Below are positions 52,603 to 62,291 of a DNA stretch of 64,000 nucleotides, piece after piece. Position 1 is the stretch's first letter. Each line of letters begins with the position of its first letter. The stretch spans positions 62,001 to 126,000 of the forward strand of contig NZ_BMUY01000002.1 in NCBI RefSeq assembly GCF_014650435.1, given 5' to 3'. Below the pieces are notes generated by a model. The model ran no database searches. It saw nothing but the letters and a program-made list of their open reading frames with translations, and was not told the origin of the DNA. The position numbers and the translations under genes are program-made. This DNA is from Streptomyces tendae. GTDB taxonomy: Bacteria; Actinomycetota; Actinomycetes; Streptomycetales; Streptomycetaceae.

Positions 52603-52633
52603 ACGCCCCGACACCGAAATGATGCCGGGGCGT
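52603..52633. terminator. Hairpin between topA and tmk
   Basis: ACGCCCCG (52603-52610) and CGGGGCGT (52626-52633) are perfect 8-bp arms; on the plus side TCGTTTT follows. It lies between the topA stop and the tmk start and is a likely but weak topA terminator on the minus strand. Confidence 0.5.
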
Positions 52634-52703
52634 TCGTTTTGCGAAGAGCGTGCACGGCGCGGAAGGGGCGCCGCTCAGCGGTTCGGGGGTTTCTGAACCG
52701 GCC

Positions 52704-55562
52704 TCAGTCCTCCGACGTCTTCGACGCGGTCGCCCTCTTCGTCGCCGTCTTGGCGGTCGTCTTCTTCGCGGTGCTCTTGGCGGCGGTCTTCTTGGCCGCC
52801 GTGGTCTTGGCGGCGGCCGTCTTCTTGGTGGCCGTCGCCTTCTTGGCCGGGGCCTTCTTGGCGGCCGTCTTCTTCACGGCCTTCTTCGCCGTCTTCTTGG
52901 CGGGCCCCTTGGCACGCTTCTCGGCGAGCAGTTCGTAGCCCCGCTCGGGCGTGATCTCCTCGACGCTGTCGCCGGAGCGCAGGGTCGCGTTGGTCTCGCC
53001 GTCGGTGACGTACGGGCCGAAGCGGCCGTCCTTGACCACGACCGGCTTCTCGCTGACCGGGTCGGTGCCCAGCTCCTTCAGCGGCGGCTTGGCCGCGGCC
53101 CGGCCACGCTGCTTGGGCTGGGCGTAGATCGCCAGCGCCTCCTCCAGCGTGATCTCGAAGAGCTGCTCCTCGGTCTGGAGGGACCGCGAGTCCGTGCCCT
53201 TCTTCAGGTACGGGCCGTAGCGGCCGTTCTGCGCGGTGATCTCGACGCCTTCGGCGTCGGTGCCGACGACACGGGGCAGCGACATCAGCCGGAGGGCGTC
53301 GTCGAGGGTCACGGTGTCCAGCGACATCGACTTGAACAGCGAGGCGGTGCGCGGCTTCACGGCGTTCTTGCCGGTCTTCGGGGTGCCCTCGGGGAGCACC
53401 TCGGTGACGTACGGGCCGTAGCGGCCGTCCTTGGCGACGACGGCGTGGCCGGTGGCCGGGTCGGTGCCCAGCTCGAAGTCGCCGCTCGGCTTGGCGAGCA
53501 GCTCCTCCGCCAGCTCCACGGACAGCTCGTCCGGGGCCAGGTCCTCGGGGACGTCGGCGCGCTGGTGGTTCTCGGCGTCCTTCTCGCCGCGCTCGACGTA
53601 GGGGCCGTAGCGGCCGACGCGCAGCTTGATGTCGTTGCCGACGGGGAAGGAGGACACCTCGCGCGCGTCGATCGCGCCGAGGTCGGTCACCAGCTCCTTG
53701 AGGCCGCCGAGGTGGTCGCCGTCGCCGTTGCCCGCGTCGGCCGCACCGCCGCCCCCCACGCCGTCGCCCTCGCCGAAGTAGAAGCGCCGCAGCCACGGCA
53801 CCGACTGGGCCTCGCCGCGGGCGATGCGGTCGAGGTCGTCCTCCATCTTGGCGGTGAAGTCGTAGTCGACGAGCCGCCCGAAGTGCTTCTCCAGGAGGTT
53901 GACCACGGCGAAGGAGAGGAAGGACGGGACGAGGGCCGTGCCCTTCTTGAAGACGTAGCCGCGGTCCAGGATGGTGCCGATGATCGACGCGTACGTCGAC
54001 GGGCGGCCGATCTCGCGCTCTTCCAGCTCCTTGACCAGCGACGCCTCGGTGTAGCGGGCCGGGGGCTTGGTGGCGTGGCCGTCGACCGTGATCTCCTCGG
54101 CCGTCAGCGCGTCGCCCTCGGCGACCTGCGGCAGGCGCCGCTCACGGTCGTCCAGCTCGGCGTTCGGGTCGTCGGCGCCCTCGACGTATGCCTTGAGGAA
54201 GCCGTGGAAGGTGATGGTCTTGCCGGAGGCGCTGAACTCGACGTCCCGGCCGTCGGAAGCGGCGCCGCCGATCTTCACGGTGACGCTGTTGCCGGTCGCG
54301 TCCTTCATCTGGGAGGCGACGGTCCGCTTCCAGATCAGCTCGTACAACTTGAACTGGTCGCCGGTCAGGCCGGTCTCGGCGGGCGTGCGGAAGCGGTCGC
54401 CGGAGGGGCGGATCGCCTCGTGCGCCTCCTGCGCGTTCTTGACCTTGCCGGCGTACGTGCGCGGCTGGGGCGGCAGGTAGTCGGCGCCGTACAGCTGCGT
54501 CACCTGGGCGCGGGCGGCGGAGACCGCCGTGTCGCTCAGGGTCGTGGAGTCCGTACGCATGTAGGTGATGTAGCCGTTCTCGTACAGCTTCTGGGCGACC
54601 TGCATGGTCGACTTCGCGCCGAAGCCGAGCTTGCGCGATGCCTCCTGCTGCAGCGTCGTCGTACGGAACGGGGCATACGGCGAGCGGCGGTACGGCTTGG
54701 ACTCGACCGAGCGGACGGCGAAGCGCGTGTTCTCCAGGGCGGCGGCGAGCGCGCGGGCGTTCGCCTCGTCGAGGTGGAGGGTGTTCGCGCTCTTGAGCTG
54801 TCCCAGGGAGTCGAAGTCGCGGCCCTGCGCGACACGCCGTCCGTCGACCGTCTGGAGGCGCGCGACCAGCGACGACGGGTCGGAGGCGTCTCCCGCGCGG
54901 CCGGTCGCGAAGGTACCGGTGAGGTCCCAGTACTCGGCGGAGCGGAACGCCATGCGCTCGCGTTCCCGCTCGACGACGAGGCGGGTGGCGACGGACTGGA
55001 CGCGGCCGGCCGACAGGCGCGGCATGACCTTCTTCCACAGGACCGGCGAGACCTCGTAGCCGTAGAGGCGGTCGAGGATGCGGCGGGTCTCCTGGGCGTC
55101 GACGAGCTTCTGGTTCAGCTCGCGCGGGTTGGCGACGGCGGCGCGGATCGCGTCCTTGGTGATCTCGTGGAACACCATGCGCTTGACCGGGATCTTCGGC
55201 TTGAGGACTTCCTGCAGGTGCCAGGCGATGGCCTCGCCCTCGCGGTCCTCATCGGTGGCGAGGAAGAGTTCGTCGGACTCCTTCAGCAGGTCCTTGAGCT
55301 TCTTGACCTGGGACTTCTTGTCGGCGTTGACCACGTAGATCGGCTGGAAGTCGTGTTCGACGTCCACACCGAGGCGGCGGACCTCGCCGGTGTACTTCTC
55401 CGGCACCTCCGCCGCGCCGCTGGGAAGGTCGCGAATGTGCCCGACGCTCGCCTCGACGACGTAGCCAGGGCCGAGATAGCCCTTGATCGTCTTCGCCTTG
55501 GCAGGCGACTCGACGATGACGAGTCGGCGGCCGCCCTTCGCGGTCTCGCTGGTCGGGGACAA
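52704..55562 (-). CDS. topA: DNA topoisomerase I
   Basis: A 952-residue type IA topoisomerase that relaxes negative supercoils. TOPRIM is at the N-terminus (RRLVIVESPAKAKTIKGYLG; DEDREGEAIAWHL). The catalytic tyrosine lies in YENGYITYMRTDSTTLS (about residue 334). Four repeated GRYGPYV-type units (about 640-830) replace zinc fingers, and a Lys/Ala-rich tail (about 880-945, AKKTAKKAVKKTAAKKAPAK and onwards) binds DNA and supports processivity, as known in actinobacteria. The start is TTG 55562 with GGAGAG upstream. Confidence 0.97.
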   Translation of the reverse strand: MSPTSETAKGGRRLVIVESPAKAKTIKGYLGPGYVVEASVGHIRDLPSGAAEVPEKYTGEVRRLGVDVEHDFQPIYVVNADKKSQVKKLKDLLKESDELFLATDEDREGEAIAWHLQEVLKPKIPVKRMVFHEITKDAIRAAVANPRELNQKLVDAQETRRILDRLYGYEVSPVLWKKVMPRLSAGRVQSVATRLVVERERERMAFRSAEYWDLTGTFATGRAGDASDPSSLVARLQTVDGRRVAQGRDFDSLGQLKSANTLHLDEANARALAAALENTRFAVRSVESKPYRRSPYAPFRTTTLQQEASRKLGFGAKSTMQVAQKLYENGYITYMRTDSTTLSDTAVSAARAQVTQLYGADYLPPQPRTYAGKVKNAQEAHEAIRPSGDRFRTPAETGLTGDQFKLYELIWKRTVASQMKDATGNSVTVKIGGAASDGRDVEFSASGKTITFHGFLKAYVEGADDPNAELDDRERRLPQVAEGDALTAEEITVDGHATKPPARYTEASLVKELEEREIGRPSTYASIIGTILDRGYVFKKGTALVPSFLSFAVVNLLEKHFGRLVDYDFTAKMEDDLDRIARGEAQSVPWLRRFYFGEGDGVGGGGAADAGNGDGDHLGGLKELVTDLGAIDAREVSSFPVGNDIKLRVGRYGPYVERGEKDAENHQRADVPEDLAPDELSVELAEELLAKPSGDFELGTDPATGHAVVAKDGRYGPYVTEVLPEGTPKTGKNAVKPRTASLFKSMSLDTVTLDDALRLMSLPRVVGTDAEGVEITAQNGRYGPYLKKGTDSRSLQTEEQLFEITLEEALAIYAQPKQRGRAAAKPPLKELGTDPVSEKPVVVKDGRFGPYVTDGETNATLRSGDSVEEITPERGYELLAEKRAKGPAKKTAKKAVKKTAAKKAPAKKATATKKTAAAKTTAAKKTAAKSTAKKTTAKTATKRATASKTSED

Positions 55563-55829
55563 CTTCGCTCTTCTCTCCGGTCGACGCTGGGCCTCCCCAG
55601 GCCGTGGTCCCGGGTCGGGTCGTTCTGTGTTTCGATCGTGACGCTGCGGAGTGTGACGGTACCTCCCGCCCCCGTGTCAAACGGGAAAAGCCCGCAACGG
55701 CCACTCGAACGGTAACCCGACGAACCCTGTTCCTGCCGCCCGGAGTGCTCACCTGCCCCGACGCGCGTATCCGGAGTGCGATCCCCCGATTACCCGGGCC
55801 GCGCCCCGTCCGGGTCCGGAACCGGCCCC
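55563..55829. other. topA upstream region
   Basis: A 267-bp region in which only the probable topA promoter is expected; no clear -10 or hairpin stands out. The GAGAGAAGCG before the TTG is the topA ribosome site. Confidence 0.4.
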
Positions 55830-56027
55830 TCACACCTGGATCAGGCACCAGGCCCCGAGGGCCAGGGCGACCACGGCGGCGACGCCCGCGACGGTCGCCG
55901 ATGCGACGGGGCTCACACCGTGCGCGACGGGCCGGCCGTGCCGGACCCGCGTCGTGGTCCACACCAGCAGACTGGCCCCGAACAGGGCGAACACCAATCC
56001 CGCGAAGATCGCCGGCCCGCTCTCCAT
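55830..56027 (-). CDS. Small two-helix membrane protein
   Basis: A 65-residue protein from ATG 56027: ESGPAIFAGLVFALFGASLLVWTTTRVRHGRP, then a short polar loop and PVASATVAGVAAVVALALGAWCLIQV. Two membrane helices (about 5-23 and 42-62). GGGGA precedes the ATG. It is positioned ahead of topA on the same strand and is a conserved-looking streptomycete gene of unknown role. Confidence 0.7.
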   Translation of the reverse strand: MESGPAIFAGLVFALFGASLLVWTTTRVRHGRPVAHGVSPVASATVAGVAAVVALALGAWCLIQV

Positions 56028-56248
56028 GGTCCCCGTGCCCCTTTTCTCCAGCCCGCGCGTGTCCAGCCTCCGGGAGGCTGTCACGCGCGGGCGGCGGAGA
56101 GACGAACCCGAGGTGAACGGGGAGCCGACGGATCCGCCGGATGTCGTCGGGCGTGGCCGGTTCCCCGTACGTCGGGCGGGGCCGGCGGCGCGGGCGGCCG
56201 CGGAAAAGAAAATGGGTGCGCCCACCCACGCCCGGCGGCCGGGCCGCG

Positions 56249-57766
56249 CTACGCCGGTTCGAGGAAGCCCTGCTCCACCAGCAGCCGGATCTGCGCGGGC
56301 GTACGGTCGCGCAGGGCCACCGGGTCCTCGCCGACCAGCTGGGCGATGGCGTCCAGGATCCGGCCCGCGCTCATGGTGCCGTCGCAGACACCCGCGAAAC
56401 CGGCGCCGACGGTGTCGACCCGGGTGGCCCGGCGCATGCCGCGGTTCTGGCGCAGGACGACGTGCTCCGGGTCCTCGGCGCCGGGCAGTCCGACCTGCTC
56501 CTGGACGACCTCGCCGGACAGCGTGAAGTGCGCCTCCAGCAGAGCCGCGTCGTCGTGGGAGCGCAGGTAGTCGACGCGGTCGAAGTGGGCGCGCACGGTC
56601 TCGCCGAGCGGCTGCTCGACCGGGTGCGGCCATTCCTCGGCGACGACCGAGGGCTCGGCGGCCCCGGTCCGGCGCAGCGTGATCCAGCCGAAGCCGACGG
56701 CCTTGACCTTACGTGCCTCGAACTCGTCCAGCCAGGCGTCGTACCGCGCCTGGTAGTCGGCGGGATCACCGCGGTGGTCGCCCGCGTCCCGCAGCCACAG
56801 CTCGGCGTACTGGGTGACGTCCTGCACCTCGCGCTGCACGATCCAGGCGTCGCAGCCGCGCGGCACCCAGGAGCGCAGCCGGTCCGTCCACTCCTCCCCC
56901 TCCACGTGCTGCCAGTTGGCGAGGAAGTGCGCGAACCCGCCCTCGTTCAGGCGCTCCCCCGTCTGCTGAACGAGCGAGCGGCACAGATCGTCCCCGCCCA
57001 TCCCGCCGTCCCGGTAGGTGAGCCGGGCACCGGGCGAGATCACGAACGGCGGGTTGGAGACGATCAGGTCGTACGTCTCGTCGTCGGCGACCGGTTCGTA
57101 GAGGGAGCCCTCGCGCAGGTCGGCGGCCGGGGCTCCGGACAGGGCGAGGGTGAGCGCGGCGATGTGCAGCGCGCGCGGGTTGACGTCGGTGGCCGTCACG
57201 CGCGTGGCGTGCGCGGCGGCGTGCAGCGCCTGGATGCCGGAGCCGGTGCCGAGGTCGAGGGCGGCGGAGACGGGCGTACGGACGGTGAGGCCGGCCAGGG
57301 TCGTGGAGGCGCCGCCGACGCCCAGGACGACACCCTCGGCGTGGTTGCCGATGCCGCCCGCGCCTCCGACCGCGCAGCCGAGGTCGGAGACGATGAACCA
57401 GTCCTCGCCGCCGGGGCCGCCGTAGGGCCGCACGTCCACGGTGGCCGCGACCTCGTCGTCGCCCGCGCGGTCGAGCCAGCCGCTCTCCAGGCAGGCGTCG
57501 ACGGGCAGGACGTCCGCCACGCGCGCGTGGGGGACGGGTTGCTGGAGCAGGAACAGCCGGACGAGCAGTTCCAGCGGCGTGTCGCCGCGGGTCGCCCGGA
57601 GCGCGGGCACGGTCTCGCTGCGCGACAGCGCCGCGTACGCGGGGGCGCCGAGCAGCTCCAGCAGTCCGTCGGCGGTGAAGGACGCCCCGAGCAGGGCGTC
57701 CCGCAGCCGGGCGGTGACGTCGGGGCGGTCGGCGGAGGGCAGGGGGGACAGGCTGGCGTTACTCAC
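56249..57766 (-). CDS. SAM-dependent methyltransferase (N5-glutamine/PrmC-like, HemK family)
   Basis: A 505-residue protein. The SAM motif ALDLGTGSGIQALHAAAHA at about residues 168-186 and YDLIVSNPPFVISPG (NPPF/Y motif) place it among N6-adenine/N5-glutamine-type methyltransferases. An N-terminal helical domain (about 1-160) and a C-terminal domain (about 330-505, ending RTPAQIRLLVEQGFLEPA) surround it. Substrate unknown; rRNA, tRNA or protein glutamine are all possible. The start is GTG 57766. Confidence 0.88.
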   Translation of the reverse strand: MSNASLSPLPSADRPDVTARLRDALLGASFTADGLLELLGAPAYAALSRSETVPALRATRGDTPLELLVRLFLLQQPVPHARVADVLPVDACLESGWLDRAGDDEVAATVDVRPYGGPGGEDWFIVSDLGCAVGGAGGIGNHAEGVVLGVGGASTTLAGLTVRTPVSAALDLGTGSGIQALHAAAHATRVTATDVNPRALHIAALTLALSGAPAADLREGSLYEPVADDETYDLIVSNPPFVISPGARLTYRDGGMGGDDLCRSLVQQTGERLNEGGFAHFLANWQHVEGEEWTDRLRSWVPRGCDAWIVQREVQDVTQYAELWLRDAGDHRGDPADYQARYDAWLDEFEARKVKAVGFGWITLRRTGAAEPSVVAEEWPHPVEQPLGETVRAHFDRVDYLRSHDDAALLEAHFTLSGEVVQEQVGLPGAEDPEHVVLRQNRGMRRATRVDTVGAGFAGVCDGTMSAGRILDAIAQLVGEDPVALRDRTPAQIRLLVEQGFLEPA

Positions 57767-57827
57767 ACCCCCATTGTGGCCCGGCCGTCACCGCCCCGCC
57801 CCGTGCCCGCGCGGGGACGTCGGTCCG

Positions 57828-58400
57828 TCAGCCCTGGGCGGCCGACGGGGTCACCGAGGCCGACTTGCAGCTGGGCTGCTTGGCCATCGCCTTGCCGACG
57901 TCGCCCTCCTCCAGGGTCTTCAGCGCGTTGCTGCCGCTCTTGCTGAGCTTGTTCAGCTCGGTGGCGATGTCCTTGAGGCCGTCGGCGAACTCGGCCTGGT
58001 CCTTGGTGTTGAGGTCCTCCACCTGCTTGCGCAGGGAGGCGTAGGACGAGGAGAGGCCGTTCAGCTCGGTGACGGCGTCCTTCTGCTTCTTCTCGCCGTC
58101 GTCGACGTCCGGGGGGCCGGCCTTCTGGACGGTGGCGCCCATCGCCTTGTAGGCGTCGGACATGTCCTGGAACGCCTTGGCGTCGGTCTTCTGAACCTCG
58201 GCGGGGGTGCTGCTGTCCGAGGTCTCCTTCTGGATCGCCGCGTTGGCCGCCTCGATCTTCTTGGCCTGCGGCTGCACGCCCTCGCAGACCTCCTTGGCCC
58301 AGGAGTCCAGCTTCTCGTTGTCGTCGCTGCTGCTGCATCCCGTCAGCGCCAGTACCAGTACCGCACCGCCGGACAGTGCGGCCGCGAGCTTCTTGTTCAC
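57828..58400 (-). CDS. Secreted lipoprotein with helical domain
   Basis: A 190-residue protein. Signal KKLAAALSGGAVLVLALTGC with lipobox LTGC, then a Ser/Asp linker and an all-alpha, Lys/Glu/Ala-rich domain (WAKEVCEGVQPQAKKIEAANAAIQKET, later LRKQVEDLNTKDQAEFADGLKDIATELNKLS). One C-terminal Cys (KQPSCKSAS) could pair with the early one. GTG 58400 with AAGGGA upstream is chosen; ATG 58418 is possible. Function unknown. Confidence 0.82.
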   Translation of the reverse strand: MNKKLAAALSGGAVLVLALTGCSSSDDNEKLDSWAKEVCEGVQPQAKKIEAANAAIQKETSDSSTPAEVQKTDAKAFQDMSDAYKAMGATVQKAGPPDVDDGEKKQKDAVTELNGLSSSYASLRKQVEDLNTKDQAEFADGLKDIATELNKLSKSGSNALKTLEEGDVGKAMAKQPSCKSASVTPSAAQG

Positions 58401-58547
58401 CGGATTGGTCCCTTCCATGGCTCTCGGCCCCGGAACATACACGCCGGATGGAGGACATCCACCGGACGAACATCCGTTAAGACCGTATTGAAGCCATTTG
58501 CACCAAGAGAGAGAAGGCTCACGGTGACGGGTGCGCGCACGCGCGAA

Positions 58548-58585
58548 ACGGGCGGACGACGCGTCAACACGCGCCGTCCGCCCGT
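58548..58585 (-). terminator. hppA terminator hairpin
   Basis: Arms of 17 bp (58548-58564 and 58569-58585) begin ACGGGCGGACG and end CGTCCGCCCGT, with a CAAC loop and a single mismatch. On the minus strand they are followed by TTTCG. The hairpin starts about 50 nt after the hppA stop. Confidence 0.8.
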
Positions 58586-58636
58586 CCTTTGAACCAAGCC
58601 CCGGGCGAGGCCGTACTGCGGTGTTCAGGTCGGCAG

Positions 58637-61021
58637 CTACGAAACCACGGCAGGGTTGGCCGACTTGGGCTCCTGGTCGGTGTCGTCCTCGTCGCCCATC
58701 GCGATCCCGCGCCGCTTGGACACGTAGACCGCCGCCGCGATGACGACGAAGGCGACGACGGCGATCAGCACCCGTACGCCGACGCTCTTGTCGGCCCCGT
58801 ACGAGAACTTGATCACCGCGGGCGCGATGAGCAGCGCCACCAGGTTCATGACCTTGAGCAGCGGGTTGATCGCCGGACCCGCGGTGTCCTTGAACGGGTC
58901 GCCGACCGTGTCGCCGATCACGGTGGCGGCGTGGGCCTCACTGCCCTTGCCGCCGTGGTGGCCGTCCTCGACGAGTTTCTTGGCGTTGTCCCAGGAACCT
59001 CCGGAGTTGGCGAGGAACACAGCCATCAGCGTGCCCGCGCCGATCGCGCCCGCCAGGAACGCGCCGAGCGCGCCCACGCCGAGCGTGAACCCGATGAAGA
59101 TGGGCGCCATCACGGCGAGCAGTCCGGGCGTGGCGAGTTCCCGCAGGGCGTCCCTGGTACAGATGTCGACGACCTTGCCGTACTCGGGTTTCTCGCTGTA
59201 GTCCATGATTCCGGGCCGTTCCCGGAACTGCCGCCGCACCTCGTAGACCACCGCGCCCGCCGACCGCGACACCGCGTTGATCGCCAGCCCCGAGAAGAGG
59301 AAGACGACCGCCGCTCCGGCGATGAGCCCGACGAGGTTGTTGGGCTGTGAGATGTCCATCATCAGGTTCATCGGCGCGCCCTCGCCGCTGAGTTTCTCGC
59401 CCACGTCCGCCGCGCCGGTGGTGATGGCGTCGCGGTACGACCCGAACAGGGCCGCGGCGGCGAGTACGGCGGTGGCGATGGCGATGCCCTTGGTGATGGC
59501 CTTGGTGGTGTTGCCGACGGCGTCCAGGTCGGTGAGTACCTGCGCGCCGGCGCCCTCGACGTCGCCGGACATCTCGGCGATGCCCTGCGCGTTGTCGGAG
59601 ACCGGCCCGAAGGTGTCCATGGCGACGATCACGCCGACCGTGGTGAGCAGGCCGGTGCCGGCCAGCGCCACCGCGAACAGCGCCAGCATGATCGACGTAC
59701 CGCCGAGCAGGAACGCCCCGTAGACGCCGAGGCCGATCAACAGGGCGGTGTAGACGGCGGATTCGAGGCCGAGCGAGATTCCGGCGAGGACGACGGTGGC
59801 GGGACCGGTGAGCGAGGTCTTGCCGATGTCCTTGACGGGGCGCCGGGTGGTCTCGGTGAAGTAGCCGGTGAGCTGCTGGATCAGGGCGGCGAGCACGATG
59901 CCGATCGCGACCGCGACCAGTGCGAGGATCCGCGGGTCGCCGTTCTTGCCCGCGATCGCCGCGTCGGTGACGCCGTCCAGGTCGGCGTAGTTGCCGGGCA
60001 GGTAGACGAAGACGGCGACCGCCACCAGCACCAGCGAGATCACCGCGGAGATGAAGAAGCCCCGGTTGATCGCGCTCATGCCGCTGCGGTCGGACCGCCT
60101 GGGCGCCACCGCGAAGATGCCGATCATCGCCGTGAGCACGCCGATCGCCGGGACCAGCAGCGGGAACGCCAGCCCGGAGTCCCCGAACGCCACCTTGCCG
60201 AGGATCAGCGCGGCCACCAGGGTGACCGCGTACGACTCGAAGAGGTCGGCCGCCATGCCCGCGCAGTCGCCGACGTTGTCGCCCACGTTGTCTGCGATGG
60301 TCGCGGCATTGCGCGGATCGTCCTCCGGAATGCCCTGCTCGACCTTGCCGACCAGGTCGGCGCCGACGTCGGCGGCCTTGGTGAAGATGCCGCCGCCGAC
60401 CCGCATGAACATCGCGATCAGCGCGGCACCGAGGCCGAAGCCCTCCAGGACCTTCGGCGCGTCGGCCGCGTACACCAGCACCACGCAGCAGGCGCCCAGC
60501 AGGCCGAGCCCCACCGTGAACATGCCGACGACGCCGCCCGTGCGAAACGCGATCTTCGTCGCTTTGTGCGCGACGAGAGTGAGATCCTTTTCCGGTTCGC
60601 CGGGTGCCGGTGTCGCTTCCCGCGCCGCCGCGGCGACGCGTACATTGCTGCGCACGGCGAGCCACATACCGATATAGCCGGTGGCCGCCGAGAACGCGGC
60701 GCCGATCAGGAAGAAGATCGAACGTCCGGCACGTTGATTCCAGTCGTCCGCGGGCAGCAGCATGAGCAGGAAGAACACGACGACGGCGAATACGCCGAGC
60801 GTGCGCAACTGCCGGGCCAGGTACGCGTTCGCGCCTTCCTGGACGGCCGCCGCGATCTTCTTCATGCTGTCGGTTCCCTCGCCCGCCGCGAGCACCTGGC
60901 GCACCAGGACTCCGGCGAGCACCAGCGCGGCCAGCGCGACGACCGCGATGACCGCGACCAGCGCGCGGTTTCCGTCGGTCAGCACGGCAGCCGCGAGATG
61001 AGAGGTAGGAAGCTCCGCCAT
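58637..61021 (-). CDS. hppA: H+-translocating membrane pyrophosphatase
   Basis: A 794-residue ion pump that couples PPi hydrolysis to proton export, with 16 or so membrane helices. The family motifs are GGGIFTKAADVGADLVGKVEQGIPEDDPRNAATIADNVGDNVGDCAGMAADLFESY, DAVGNTTKAITKG and NSGGSWDNAKKLVEDG with the later GDTVGDPFKDTAGPAINPL. The Lys of GNTTKA indicates the K+-independent proton-pumping class. ATG 61021 with AAGGAGG upstream. It is one of two pyrophosphatases in the window. Confidence 0.96.
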   Translation of the reverse strand: MAELPTSHLAAAVLTDGNRALVAVIAVVALAALVLAGVLVRQVLAAGEGTDSMKKIAAAVQEGANAYLARQLRTLGVFAVVVFFLLMLLPADDWNQRAGRSIFFLIGAAFSAATGYIGMWLAVRSNVRVAAAAREATPAPGEPEKDLTLVAHKATKIAFRTGGVVGMFTVGLGLLGACCVVLVYAADAPKVLEGFGLGAALIAMFMRVGGGIFTKAADVGADLVGKVEQGIPEDDPRNAATIADNVGDNVGDCAGMAADLFESYAVTLVAALILGKVAFGDSGLAFPLLVPAIGVLTAMIGIFAVAPRRSDRSGMSAINRGFFISAVISLVLVAVAVFVYLPGNYADLDGVTDAAIAGKNGDPRILALVAVAIGIVLAALIQQLTGYFTETTRRPVKDIGKTSLTGPATVVLAGISLGLESAVYTALLIGLGVYGAFLLGGTSIMLALFAVALAGTGLLTTVGVIVAMDTFGPVSDNAQGIAEMSGDVEGAGAQVLTDLDAVGNTTKAITKGIAIATAVLAAAALFGSYRDAITTGAADVGEKLSGEGAPMNLMMDISQPNNLVGLIAGAAVVFLFSGLAINAVSRSAGAVVYEVRRQFRERPGIMDYSEKPEYGKVVDICTRDALRELATPGLLAVMAPIFIGFTLGVGALGAFLAGAIGAGTLMAVFLANSGGSWDNAKKLVEDGHHGGKGSEAHAATVIGDTVGDPFKDTAGPAINPLLKVMNLVALLIAPAVIKFSYGADKSVGVRVLIAVVAFVVIAAAVYVSKRRGIAMGDEDDTDQEPKSANPAVVS

Positions 61022-61284
61022 TCGTCCTCCTTGACGCTTGGGCTGAGCTCAAGATGTGGACGGGATTGTAGGTACCGGAAGCCGATCAAAACAGTGCACG
61101 ACAAAAGGAATTGCTCTGTCAACCACAAGGGCACCGGAAGTAGTAATGGCCCTCCGGCATTAATTCCGCGATCCGCTCGGTGATCCGTTTCACGAACAGC
61201 TCGGTGATCGATTTTCCATGCCATTGATCGTGAATGAATTCACTTAACGTCCGCACGACCCCAATGTATGTCCGCGCATGGCAA
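61022..61284. other. hppA upstream region
   Basis: A 263-bp region, AT-richer than its surroundings. On the minus strand TACAAT (near 61065) is a possible -10 and TTGACA (near 61118) a possible -35 of another start. GTGAAT-GA-ATTCAC (61230-61243) is a small palindrome and GATCACCGAGC is repeated. The 81-codon open frame here is not supported. Confidence 0.4.
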
Positions 61285-61307
61285 AGGGCCCCACCAGGTG
61301 GGGCCCT
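61285..61307 (-). terminator. Terminator of the bldG operon
   Basis: AGGGCCCCACC (61285-61295) and GGTGGGGCCCT (61297-61307) are perfect 11-bp arms around one base; the minus strand continues TTTGCC. It lies 20 nt beyond the anti-sigma gene stop. Confidence 0.85.
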
Positions 61308-61326
61308 CCGGGTGACGCGGGAGAGG

Positions 61327-61758
61327 TCAGACCGGCGGCAGCACCGCCGGTGCGGTCGGCCAGGTCATGCGGATCAGCCCGCCGGACTCGCCCGCCGTGA
61401 CCTCCACGTCGTCGACGAGTCCGCTGATGACCGCGAGACCCATCTCGTCCTCCTCGGCCTCCAGCTCGTCGGCGGCGTCCCCCGAGGTCTTGACCCCGGG
61501 GACGGCGTGCGGCGCCTCGTCGCCGACCTCGATGGAGAACTGCTTCTCCTCCTCGATCAGCGCCACCTTGACCGGCGCCGTGATGCCGACGTGCTGATGC
61601 AGACCCACGGCTCGGGTGCAGGCTTCACCGACGGCGAGCCTGACCTCGTCGAGGACGGCCTCGTCCACTCCGGCCCTGCGCGCCACCGCGGCCGCCACCA
61701 GACGGGCGGTCCGGACGTGCTCGGGCAGCGCGCTGAAGCGGAGTTCGACGGTGGCCAT
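61327..61758 (-). CDS. Anti-sigma factor kinase partner of BldG
   Basis: A 143-residue Bergerat-fold ATP-binding protein: VDEAVLDEVRLAVGEACTRAVGLHQ (N box with conserved Glu), then VEVGDEAPH-like and DEMGLAVISGLVDDVEVTAGESGG (G boxes). It lies 109 nt after bldG on the same strand. In S. coelicolor the equivalent gene (SCO3548) is co-transcribed with bldG and its product interacts with BldG. ATG 61758 has GAGGGGG upstream. Confidence 0.92.
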   Translation of the reverse strand: MATVELRFSALPEHVRTARLVAAAVARRAGVDEAVLDEVRLAVGEACTRAVGLHQHVGITAPVKVALIEEEKQFSIEVGDEAPHAVPGVKTSGDAADELEAEEDEMGLAVISGLVDDVEVTAGESGGLIRMTWPTAPAVLPPV

Positions 61759-61867
61759 GCATCCCCCTCGGAACTACGGGCGTGCTTTCGAGGGTCCGGG
61801 CCGCCGACAGCCCGGACCCCCTTCGTTCTCTTGCTGCCCCGGGCCGCACAGGACCCGGGGCCGGTCG

Positions 61868-62209
61868 TCAGTCGGTGGCCGCCACCGCTTCCTCGACCGA
61901 GGTGTGAATGGGGAACACCTTGGTGAGGCCGGTGATACGGAAGATCTTGAGAATGCGCTCCTGGTTGCAGACCAGCCGCAGCGAGCCCTCATGGGCACGC
62001 ACCCGCTTCAGTCCACCCACCAGCACGCCGAGCCCTGTGGAGTCGAGGAAGTCCACGCCCTCCATGTCGACGACGAGGTGGAAACTCCCGTCGTTCACGA
62101 GCTCGACCAGCTGCTCACGCAGCTTGGGCGCGGTGTATACGTCAATTTCGCCACCGACCTCGACGACCGTACGATCGCCGACGGTACGGGTCGACAGGGA
62201 CAGGTCCAC
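61868..62209 (-). CDS. bldG: Anti-anti-sigma factor BldG
   Basis: A 113-residue STAS protein: [23 protein letters not shown], then [28 protein letters not shown]. Ser57 in FLDSTGLG is the residue phosphorylated to switch partner binding. BldG is needed for aerial mycelium formation and antibiotic production in S. coelicolor and titrates anti-sigma factors. GTG 62209 has GGAGG just upstream. Divergent from the helicase gene. Confidence 0.97.
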
Positions 62210-62291
62210 GGATCCTCCAGCACCTTGCTATCGAGCGGTCGTCCCTCGGGACACCTCGGCTTGAAGCCCCCAGGACGGTTCGCCAGCCGCG

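Noticed and set aside
60979..61224. 81-codon frame upstream of and overlapping hppA
   Set aside because: Composition is unlike coding sequence and it overlaps the hppA ribosome site and start.
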